Positions 1 through 5,687 of a DNA stretch of 7,560 nt are shown piece by piece; the first letter of the stretch is position 1; every line of letters begins with the position of its first letter. A program made the translations under genes and the position numbers. Below the pieces are notes generated by a model. The model was not told where the DNA came from, searched no databases, and saw only the letters and a program-made list of their open reading frames with translations. The DNA comes from Actinomycetota bacterium (GTDB lineage: Bacteria; Actinomycetota; Acidimicrobiia; Acidimicrobiales; Ilumatobacteraceae), in the NCBI GenBank assembly GCA_005789925.1, contig SXWG01000127.1, positions 1 to 7,560 on the forward strand, read 5' to 3'.

Positions 1-1
1 G

Positions 2-373
2 TGGACCGGCAGCTCGAGCAACAACTCGGGCTCATCGGGTAGCGGCAGCTCGGGCTCCGGTTCTTCCGGAAGTGGCAGCTCCGGGTCTGGGTCATCAGGC
101 AGTGGTTCAGGTTTCGCGATTACGGCCAATGTCGACAGTTCCTCTTCGGTCGGAGTCACCTTTACCAACGCGGGAAGCTGCAATGGAAATTGGGGTCCGA
201 ACTCTAACTGCAGCATGAACGTAAGTTCGGCGTTCACCGTCACCAGTTCGGGTAGCACGATCACCGTTCTTTCAGCGAGCAATCCGAATCCGGCTAATTG
301 TGTGAACTCAGACGCAAAGACGATGACCTGCACGCCGAACGGTGCTGGCACCATCACGTTCAGAGCAACGTAG
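2..373 (+). CDS. 3' end of a secreted/surface protein: GSSGS linker plus four-Cys C-terminal module
   Basis: The gene enters from the left edge in the frame starting at base 2 and stops at TAG 371-373, leaving 123 residues. Residues 10-34 are five copies of GSSGS followed by GSG, a flexible linker. Residues 38-123 form a Ser/Thr/Asn/Gly/Val-rich module with alternating polar and hydrophobic residues, which suggests beta-strands. It holds four cysteines (C60, C70, C100, C110 of the visible part) in contexts SCNGNW, NCSMN, NCVNS and TCTPN, enough for two disulfides. The protein ends with the strand-like GTITFRAT. There is no C-terminal membrane helix or sortase motif. Linker plus disulfide module implies an exported protein whose main domain lies upstream of the window. 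The function is not recognisable; a binding module attached to a catalytic or structural domain is one possibility. The gene is followed by 49 bases and then the phosphofructokinase on the same strand. Confidence 0.75.
   Translation, partial: WTGSSSNNSGSSGSGSSGSGSSGSGSSGSGSSGSGSGFAITANVDSSSSVGVTFTNAGSCNGNWGPNSNCSMNVSSAFTVTSSGSTITVLSASNPNPANCVNSDAKTMTCTPNGAGTITFRAT
29..103 (+). repeat. Five 15-bp repeats encoding GSSGS
   Basis: Five consecutive 15-base units each encode Gly-Ser-Ser-Gly-Ser. The units differ at wobble positions, and serine switches between TCN and AGY codons, so the peptide repeat is conserved far better than the DNA. That argues for an old linker kept by selection on the protein rather than a recent slippage expansion. 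Confidence 0.85.
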
Positions 374-410
374 GTACTTTTCGCCTCTCTCTGATGGTGT
401 GAGCCATTTG

Positions 411-416
411 TAGGGT
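411..416 (+). promoter_or_regulatory. Candidate -10 box (TAGGGT) for leaderless pfk transcript
   Basis: TAGGGT fits the actinobacterial -10 pattern TANNNT and lies exactly six bases before the ATG at 423, which would put the transcription start on the A of the start codon. No convincing -35 hexamer is seen 16-18 bases further upstream. The same bases contain AGGG, which could instead act as a weak ribosome binding site in a longer transcript. The start codon is the same either way. Confidence 0.4.
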
Positions 417-422
417 GGCGAC

Positions 423-1457
423 ATGAAAATAGGTGTTCTCACCGGAGGCGGAGATTGCCCTGGGCTGAATGCCGTTATTCGAGCACTGACGCTGTCGGCC
501 GTCACCAAACACGGCGCAGAGGTCATCGGCTTCTACGACGCCTGGGATGGCGTCATGGATGACCGCGCAATTCCACTGACGATCGACGCAGTGCGAGGCA
601 TTCTTCCGCGAGGCGGAACGATTCTCGGCACACGTCGGGGTGGACCATACGACCACGCCGACGGTGTTCGCCGAGTCAAGGAAACGATGGAGGTACGAGG
701 TCTCGAAGCCCTCGTCGTGATCGGTGGTAATGGTTCATTGACCGTCGCATCACGGCTGCACTCCGAAGAAGGACTACCGGTGGTCGGTATTCCGAAGACG
801 ATCGACAACGACGTGGTCGGTACGGATGTCTGTTTTGGTTTCACGACTGCAGTGGAGATCGCAACCGAAGCCATCGACCGCCTTCATTCGACTGCTGAGA
901 GTCATGATCGCGTGGTCGTCATCGAAGTGATGGGACGTGATGCAGGGTGGATTGCCTTGCAGTCAGGAATTGCAGGTGGTGCCGCAGTCATTCTGGTTCC
1001 GGAGCGTCCCTTTGACATCGACGTTGTCGCTGATCTTGTTCGTCGCCGACATGCACGTGGGCGTCAGGCGTCACTGGTCGTTGTCGCAGAAGGAGCGACG
1101 CCGGCGAACGGTGACTTTCCGGTGCCCAAATACGGCGCGGACCACATCGGTCGTCCGAAGTTGGGGGGTATCAGCGTCCCCATCGCTCACGAGATCGAAC
1201 GGTTGACCGGCTTTGACACGAGGGTGGTGCAGATCGGTCTTGTCCAGCGAGGTGGAACCCCGTGTGCATACGACCGAGTGTTGTGCACGCGACTCGGCCT
1301 AGAAGTAGTCAGTGCGGTCATCGAACAAGATTTCGGAAAGATGCTGGCAGTGCGTGCAGAGAACATCGAGCGTGTTCCCTTGTCAGCCGTCGAAGGAAAG
1401 ACCAAGACAATCGACGTGTCTTTCTACCAACAGGTAGCGGACGTCTTCTTCGGTTAA
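423..1457 (+). CDS. pfkA: 6-phosphofructokinase (ATP-type, group III-like)
   Basis: This enzyme phosphorylates fructose 6-phosphate to fructose 1,6-bisphosphate, the committing step of glycolysis, in the cytoplasm. At 344 residues it has the length of the actinobacterial single-domain enzymes. Family motifs appear in order: nucleotide loop GGGDCPGLN (8-16), GGTILGT (64-70), GGNGS (101-105), catalytic PKTIDND (124-130, with D128 as the base), HDR (161-163), MGRD (170-173), AEG (222-224), R267 and QRGG (275-278). Gly104 is the usual mark of ATP rather than pyrophosphate use. Lys125 (E. coli position 124) occurs in pyrophosphate enzymes and also in the Streptomyces-type ATP enzymes, so ATP is likely but not certain. 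Two residues are odd: Asn103, where family members usually have an acidic Mg ligand, and Leu273, where E. coli has His249 contacting the sugar phosphate. The ATG at 423 opens the conserved N-terminus directly. The gene ends 16 bases from a convergent gene. Confidence 0.93.
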   Translation: MKIGVLTGGGDCPGLNAVIRALTLSAVTKHGAEVIGFYDAWDGVMDDRAIPLTIDAVRGILPRGGTILGTRRGGPYDHADGVRRVKETMEVRGLEALVVIGGNGSLTVASRLHSEEGLPVVGIPKTIDNDVVGTDVCFGFTTAVEIATEAIDRLHSTAESHDRVVVIEVMGRDAGWIALQSGIAGGAAVILVPERPFDIDVVADLVRRRHARGRQASLVVVAEGATPANGDFPVPKYGADHIGRPKLGGISVPIAHEIERLTGFDTRVVQIGLVQRGGTPCAYDRVLCTRLGLEVVSAVIEQDFGKMLAVRAENIERVPLSAVEGKTKTIDVSFYQQVADVFFG

Positions 1458-1473
1458 GCACCCACCAGATTCG

Positions 1474-2034
1474 TCAGCGCTTGCCAGAACGCTTTTTCTC
1501 GGCTTCACGCTCTCGTTGCTTGCGCTCTTTGCGGGCGGCTCGTTTGGCAGCTTGCCCAGCTTCATCTTTCTCGAGCACACCGATGCCTGCGGCGACGGGG
1601 AGTGCGAATCGATCATCGGCCGCGATGAGTTGCTTGAAACCCTTCAGAGATCGTGAGTACTGAACGACCATGAGGCGCACCGCCTCGAGACCGAACTTCT
1701 CGGTGATGGGAGGAAGAAGACCCTGCAACTCTTCGAGTGTCGGGTCGTCTGAAGCGTCGCCGAGAGCTTCGATGCTGTGACGCGTGCACGGTTCTGACAA
1801 CAGAATTCCGACGTCGTGAGCAGCGCGTCGCCGACCAATTCCATCACGGATGAGACCGCCAAGCGACGCAGGCGATTCGAAAGCTGTGGCGGGCAAACCG
1901 GCGACCTTTGCAAGAGCGGTGCGAAGGTCGTCGTCGAGCGCCACGGCCAGAGCGGAGAGTGCGTCGTCGCTGCAGCTCGCGAGCAACGCTGCGTAGCGCT
2001 GGTCGAGAATGATTCGGTCTTTGTCTTCGCTCAC
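1474..2034 (-). CDS. Conserved-looking protein of unknown function with a basic C-terminal tail
   Basis: The protein has 186 residues starting at GTG 2034. This start is chosen because GAAAGG lies six bases upstream (complement of 2041-2046), and the in-frame extension further upstream is Arg/Ser-rich and would overlap the preceding gene. Residues 1-60 are acidic and helical (SEDKDR, DDALSALAVALDDDLR). A middle part includes LGGLIRDGIGRRRAAHD (58-74) and a helical stretch around 111-135. Residues 160-186 are a run of Lys/Arg/Ala/Glu ending KKRSGKR, which looks like a nucleic-acid or ribosome-contacting tail or a disordered charged helix. There is no signal peptide or membrane segment, so it is probably cytoplasmic. 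I do not recognise the family. It follows the exported-protein gene after 34 bases and is probably co-transcribed with it. Confidence 0.7.
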   Translation of the reverse strand: MSEDKDRIILDQRYAALLASCSDDALSALAVALDDDLRTALAKVAGLPATAFESPASLGGLIRDGIGRRRAAHDVGILLSEPCTRHSIEALGDASDDPTLEELQGLLPPITEKFGLEAVRLMVVQYSRSLKGFKQLIAADDRFALPVAAGIGVLEKDEAGQAAKRAARKERKQREREAEKKRSGKR

Positions 2035-2068
2035 GTCGTGCCTTTCGTCGCATGGACGGACACATAGG

Positions 2069-2944
2069 TTAGGCGTTGGCAAGCGCTTGTATCTCATGCA
2101 CTCGAAGGTCGATGGGCACACTGATGCGTTGCCGCGCGAAGGGGATCGTCGGCCCGAAGCCCAATCCGCCCTTGATTGTCCATTCGACGCCAATGCGTCC
2201 CTTGAACACGCCACCAGGTCGACCGTCTGACGCGTGGAGAAATGTGTGCATGCAGTCTGACCGTGTCTTGTCCCCGTGGAAGATCGTCCACGTCCGGCCC
2301 GGCCCGTCACATTCGATCGTTGGTGAGCCGTCACCTGGGTTCAAGTAGATCTTGTCGGGAGTAGCGACAGTGCGCACGACGAGCGGTCCCCACGGTGTCG
2401 GAACGACTGCTCGCACAATCACTTCACGCCACAGTGCTTTTGACACCCAGAACCACGTTCCGACATTGACGACGAGATGCGAACGAAGCGGAGCGGTGCC
2501 GTACACGAGGTCGGGGAGACTGCGACGTGCGGTGTCGCTGTAGCTGCGCACGACTTTCTGTCGCGCTTCGTCAGACACCCAGTATGAGCGGGAGCTTGGT
2601 GCGCCGCCAGTGCATTGTCGTTGGACGAGTCGATAGAACTTTCCGTTTCTCGTCATGCTGACTTGTACGATGCTGCCGTTGTTCAAGTCGGTGCCACCCA
2701 CGGCACGCCATCGGCACACCGTGGGCTCGTCGGTCAGCGGCACTTCGGTTACCTGTGTGGCGGGTGAGAAGAAATCGTCGATGAATTCAGCCCGAGCAAC
2801 GATGTCGCCGCTCTCAAATGACGATGAACCAGATGAGCCGGGAGGCGTCGGTTCGTGTCGTGAATCAGCTGATGCGCCGGAGACGTCCACAAGCAGACTG
2901 CACAGTGCGGTGGTGAGCAATGCGCATGTGTGGCGACGTTTCAT
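2069..2944 (-). CDS. Sec-exported protein with a PKD-like, Cys-containing C-terminal half
   Basis: The protein has 291 residues. The ATG at 2944 has GGAGGT six bases upstream (complement of 2951-2956) and opens a clear signal peptide: MKRRHTC, a hydrophobic core to about residue 20, and a likely cut after ASA (24-26). No lipobox is present, so it is probably released or wall-associated. A Pro/Gly/Ser linker (32-43) follows, then a first region with C77 and C111. The C-terminal half has a hydrophobic VVNVGTWFWV (158-167), a beta-rich stretch, GDGS (204-207), ECDGPG (211-216), a second Cys in DCMHTFLHAS (230-239) and the ending VHEIQAL (282-288). This order (GDG, C-x-GPG, C-x-H-T-F/Y, then a VxEIQAL-like end) matches my memory of a common actinobacterial secreted protein family of PKD-like fold. 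The biochemical role is unknown, and four cysteines remain after processing. A longer start at 2998 would bury the signal peptide and is rejected. It is divergent from the HelD-type gene. Confidence 0.8.
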   Translation of the reverse strand: MKRRHTCALLTTALCSLLVDVSGASADSRHEPTPPGSSGSSSFESGDIVARAEFIDDFFSPATQVTEVPLTDEPTVCRWRAVGGTDLNNGSIVQVSMTRNGKFYRLVQRQCTGGAPSSRSYWVSDEARQKVVRSYSDTARRSLPDLVYGTAPLRSHLVVNVGTWFWVSKALWREVIVRAVVPTPWGPLVVRTVATPDKIYLNPGDGSPTIECDGPGRTWTIFHGDKTRSDCMHTFLHASDGRPGGVFKGRIGVEWTIKGGLGFGPTIPFARQRISVPIDLRVHEIQALANA

Positions 2945-2997
2945 AGGTAAACCTCCGAAGATGCGAGCAGGTCTGGTCTGTTGGCGTCTCCCACGCA

Positions 2998-3012
2998 CCC
3001 GGCTGGGCCGGG
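2998..3012. repeat. Perfect GC-rich palindrome in the divergent control region
   Basis: CCCGGC and GCCGGG are six-base perfect inverted arms separated by TGG. The element is 53 bases upstream of the exported-protein start and about 70 bases upstream of the helicase -10 box. It could be an operator, or a hairpin in the leader of the minus-strand transcript. No T-run follows on either strand, so it does not resemble an intrinsic terminator. Confidence 0.5.
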
Positions 3013-3058
3013 GCTTGAGTGTGACGCAGTACGGGACAGATGTGTCGGCAGGTGGGCC

Positions 3059-3076
3059 CAGTTGGCGGCAGTTGGC
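3059..3076 (+). repeat. CAGTTGGC direct repeat phased by one helical turn
   Basis: CAGTTGGC occurs at 3059-3066 and again at 3069-3076, ten bases apart, so both copies face the same side of the helix. The first copy overlaps the proposed -35 box of the helicase promoter. Tandem sites placed like this can bind an activator or repressor. That is inference from position only. Confidence 0.5.
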
Positions 3077-3089
3077 AGCCCGCTAGATT
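3062..3089 (+). promoter_or_regulatory. Candidate sigma70-like promoter of the HelD-type gene
   Basis: TTGGCG (3062-3067) and TAGATT (3084-3089) are separated by 16 bases. The second fits TANNNT and the first matches the TTG of a -35 box. Transcription would start near 3096 and give a leader of about 36 bases containing the ribosome binding site AAGGA at 3122-3126. Confidence 0.4.
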
Positions 3090-3094
3090 GGTCA

Positions 3095-3111
3095 GACCCC
3101 GATTTCGGGTC
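3095..3111 (+). promoter_or_regulatory. Small leader hairpin before the HelD-type gene
   Basis: GACCC (3095-3099) and GGGTC (3107-3111) can pair around a seven-base loop at the expected 5' end of the transcript, 20 bases before the start codon and 10 bases before the AAGGA site. It could stabilise the 5' end or tune translation. The stem is only five base pairs, so chance is possible. Confidence 0.3.
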
Positions 3112-3131
3112 CGACATCTCCAAGGACCTCC

Positions 3132-5249
3132 ATGACCCAGCAGCACCCCGATCTTGACGCTGAACAGGCCCTGATCGACCACGCCTACGACTGCCTAGAG
3201 CGCAGCCGGCAGGACGCGTGGAAACTGCGCGACATGAGCGAGCCGGGGCTCGGCGGAACGTTCCAGGCCCGCTACGAGCGGGATGTCTTCGACGAGGCAC
3301 TGGTGAACCGTCTGACTCAGCTCGACCTTGGCGGCGCAGCTTTGGTGTTTGGTCGCATCGATCGACTGGCCGAAGCTCCCGAGTCACTCGAGACTTTTCA
3401 CATCGGCCGTCTTGCTATCGCCGATGAAAATCGTGAACCAGTCGTGGTCGACTGGCGCGCTCCGGTTGCTGAACCGTTCTATCGCGCGACGGGACGCGAA
3501 CCCAGGGGTTTGGCACGTCGACGTCACTTCGCCGTCGAAGGGCGCACGCTTCTCGGAATCGAGGACGAACTGTTCGGCGAAGGTCATTTGGGTGTCGGCC
3601 ATGACGAGGGACTCGGCGGTGCTCAGGTTCCGGCGTCAGGTTTGCGGGGCTACAGCACGCTGTTGTCCGTGCTCGAGCGTGGACGCACGGGTCAGCTCGG
3701 CGACATCGTCGCCACGATTCAGGCAGAGCAAGATGAAATCATCCGCTCGCCACAGGCCGGAGTTCTCATTGTCCAGGGTGGTCCCGGAACCGGCAAGACC
3801 GTCGTCGCACTTCATCGTGCCGCGTATCTCCTCTATACATATCGTTTCCCCTTGGAAGATCAAGGCGTCTTGGTCATCGGGCCGAACCGTGTGTTTCTTC
3901 GCTACATCGAACGCGTGCTGCCCTCCCTCGGAGAAGCTGGCGTCGAACAAGTCGTACTGCAAGATCTCATCCCTGGCGCAGGATTTGGTGGTCGTGAGTC
4001 CTCCAGCGTCGCTCGCGTGAAGGGTTCGACTGTGATGGAAAAGGTCATCAGCAAAGCCATCGCAGATCGCGAGCGCGCAATGAAAGACGACGTCACCTTC
4101 CCGTTCCGTTCGGGGTATGTGCGCCTCCGTGCTCACGTCACGGCCGACATCGTGCGTCAGGCTCGCCGGCGCTACCACAGTCACAATGCCGGTCGTAAAT
4201 TCGTCGAGAACGAGATTTGGTCAGCGCTCGCGGCGACTTGGCACGCCGACGTCGATTCCGACGAGATTCGTGAGACGTTGCGCACAACTCCAGAGTTCCG
4301 CGCTGTCATCGAACGGATGTGGCCTGTGCTCACCCCAGCGGAGCTATTGCACGATCTATTCGGAAGCAAAGCACTGCTCAAGTTGGCGTGCTCGAAGTAC
4401 ATGTCAGAAAGCGAGTACCTCTCTCTCTATCGCGCGCGTTCAGAAGACGTGAACGAGGTTCGTTGGACCGCCGCAGATGCTGCGTTGCTCGACGATGCCC
4501 GTGAACAACTCGGACCAGTTCCTGGGCGCGGAGGAAAAATCGACGATGCTGACGAGATACGCACGTATGGGCACATCGTCGTTGATGAGGTCCAAGATCT
4601 CACGCCGATGCAACTGCGTATGGTGGCACGACGCTCACTCAATGGTTCCATGACACTTGTCGGTGACATCGCACAAGCGACAGGCCCGCTCGCAGCTGAT
4701 GACTGGGATGACGTGCTCGCACATCTGCCACGCAAGAAGGAACCACGTGTCATCGGGCTTTCTGTCGGCTACCGCATTCCCGCGCAGATTATGGAATTGG
4801 CCGACAAAGTGATGCACGCTGCACGGCCGGGACTTCGTGCCCCTCGCAGTGTCCGTCAAGGTGACGAATCACCGCGCATCGTCTCGTCGTCGAATGAAGA
4901 ACTCGTCAATGTGACAGTCAACGAAGTCACTTCGATGCGAGAAAGAATCGAATCTGGAAATGTCGCAGTGGTGTGCCCTGATCACATGGTGAGCGACATC
5001 TCTGATGCACTTCACGCAGTCGGAGTTCATCACGGTCGTGCTCACGCGACAGCACTTGAGGCTGACGTCACGGTCGTACCAGTGAGTTTGGTGAAAGGTC
5101 TCGAGCTAGACGGTGTGGTGGTCGTCGAACCCGCAGCAATCGTCGCCGACGAGGTGCACGGCCTTCGTGCTCTGTATGTCGCGCTCACGCGCTCCACGCG
5201 CAGCCTGACAGTGGTGCATGCTCAGCCCTTGCCCGATGCGATGCGCTGA
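3132..5249 (+). CDS. helD: HelD/HelR-family UvrD-like helicase, RNA polymerase recycling factor
   Basis: The family consists of superfamily 1 ATPases that insert arms into the RNA polymerase channels and free stalled enzyme from nucleic acid; the HelR branch also removes rifamycins. The 705-residue protein is complete. An N-terminal charged helical region (1-65) could form the channel-probing coiled coil. It is followed by the family signature FGRID (73-77) and VVVDWRAPVAEPFYRAT (104-120), then Walker A GGPGTGKT (216-223), a long family-specific insertion (about 275-480), DEVQD Walker B (485-489), GDIAQ (511-515), GYRIP (546-550), a motif V-like VSLVKGLELDGV (651-662) and motif VI ALYVALTRS (680-688). 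All ATPase motifs are intact. The ATG at 3132 has AAGGA five bases upstream. Whether it behaves as HelD or as the rifamycin-protecting HelR cannot be read from sequence alone. The gene ends 15 bases from the convergent lipoprotein gene. Confidence 0.9.
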   Translation: MTQQHPDLDAEQALIDHAYDCLERSRQDAWKLRDMSEPGLGGTFQARYERDVFDEALVNRLTQLDLGGAALVFGRIDRLAEAPESLETFHIGRLAIADENREPVVVDWRAPVAEPFYRATGREPRGLARRRHFAVEGRTLLGIEDELFGEGHLGVGHDEGLGGAQVPASGLRGYSTLLSVLERGRTGQLGDIVATIQAEQDEIIRSPQAGVLIVQGGPGTGKTVVALHRAAYLLYTYRFPLEDQGVLVIGPNRVFLRYIERVLPSLGEAGVEQVVLQDLIPGAGFGGRESSSVARVKGSTVMEKVISKAIADRERAMKDDVTFPFRSGYVRLRAHVTADIVRQARRRYHSHNAGRKFVENEIWSALAATWHADVDSDEIRETLRTTPEFRAVIERMWPVLTPAELLHDLFGSKALLKLACSKYMSESEYLSLYRARSEDVNEVRWTAADAALLDDAREQLGPVPGRGGKIDDADEIRTYGHIVVDEVQDLTPMQLRMVARRSLNGSMTLVGDIAQATGPLAADDWDDVLAHLPRKKEPRVIGLSVGYRIPAQIMELADKVMHAARPGLRAPRSVRQGDESPRIVSSSNEELVNVTVNEVTSMRERIESGNVAVVCPDHMVSDISDALHAVGVHHGRAHATALEADVTVVPVSLVKGLELDGVVVVEPAAIVADEVHGLRALYVALTRSTRSLTVVHAQPLPDAMR

Positions 5250-5264
5250 GGCGCACCGACCACG

Positions 5265-5678
5265 TCAGAGTTGTGAAAAGGCGTCGATGACGAGGCCGAG
5301 AAAGCGATTCGCTTTGTCGGCATCAGCAGGACGCTTGCGCTCGACCGCGGTCGTCATCATGTCGACGATCCGTCGCAAGTCCTCGACGACGTCAAGTTTC
5401 AATTTCTGAAGTTGTGGTTCGAGCACGATCCAGTTTGCTTGTGCGGTCGCGAGTGCGGCACGTGCTTCGTCGCCCCGTCCGTCAGCGATGGAGTCGCCGA
5501 GGTCTGCTCCGGCCAAAGCGATGTTCTTCATGAGTTGTAACGAGTCACCAGTGGGCAACGTGGTTGTTGTCACGACTGTGACCACAGGTGCGGTGGTGTC
5601 TGTGGACACGATGGTGGTCGCGCACCCAGACAACGTGAGTGCAGCAAAAAAGAATGCGATGGAGGGGGAGCGACACAT
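5265..5678 (-). CDS. Small lipoprotein with a helical domain, co-transcribed with the DtxR-type regulator
   Basis: The protein has 137 residues. It begins with a short signal peptide whose hydrophobic core (IAFFFAALTL, 7-16) leads to the lipobox LSGC with C19, so it should be lipid-anchored outside the membrane. Residues 20-44 are a Thr/Val-rich spacer (including VVTVVTTTT). Residues 45-137 are predicted helical: an Ala/Asp/Gly-rich helix pair, AQANWIVLEPQLQKLKLD (79-96) and a final helix ending IDAFSQL. The ANWxxLE pattern loosely resembles the periplasmic helical domains linked to iron uptake (EfeO/imelysin/FTR1 type), but the similarity is weak and I would not name it from that. The ATG lies nine bases after the regulator stop with no good ribosome binding site, so coupled translation is likely. 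Metal binding or delivery is an inference from the neighbour. C2 is not the lipid site. Confidence 0.78.
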   Translation of the reverse strand: MCRSPSIAFFFAALTLSGCATTIVSTDTTAPVVTVVTTTTLPTGDSLQLMKNIALAGADLGDSIADGRGDEARAALATAQANWIVLEPQLQKLKLDVVEDLRRIVDMMTTAVERKRPADADKANRFLGLVIDAFSQL

Positions 5679-5687
5679 GTCGGACGT

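Noticed and set aside
29..103. GSSGS repeat as a recently expanded microsatellite or phase-variable tract
   Set aside because: The DNA copies have diverged in wobble and serine codon class, so slippage is unlikely to be active.
1424..1437. CTACC-AACA-GGTAG hairpin near the 3' end of pfk, considered as a bidirectional terminator
   Set aside because: The stem is five base pairs, lies inside the coding sequence, and has no T-run on either side.
2035..2334. Upstream extension of the basic-tail protein to an ATG at 2334
   Set aside because: It overlaps the exported-protein gene, has Arg/Ser/Thr-rich shadow composition, and ignores the GAAAGG site that fits GTG 2034.
2945..2998. 18-residue N-terminal extension of the exported protein
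   Set aside because: It would bury the signal peptide, while ATG 2944 has a near-perfect ribosome binding site at ideal spacing.
3010..3017. GGGGCTTG as a rifamycin-associated element upstream of a helR gene
   Set aside because: Only one half of the expected 19-base inverted repeat is present, the complementary half is missing, and I rely on memory for the consensus.
3328..4020. 230-residue open frame in another forward frame of the helicase gene
   Set aside because: Ser/Arg/Cys-rich shadow translation with no motif; the helicase frame contains the Walker A and signature sequences here.
3636..4184. 182-residue open frame opposite the helicase gene
   Set aside because: It is a shadow of the helicase reading frame. 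It shows no domain, and the helicase motifs run through the same bases on the other strand.
5242..5255. TGCGC-TGAG-GCGCA hairpin spanning the helicase stop codon, considered as a terminator
   Set aside because: It is a short stem without a T-run. It may slow polymerase but is not a supportable terminator call.
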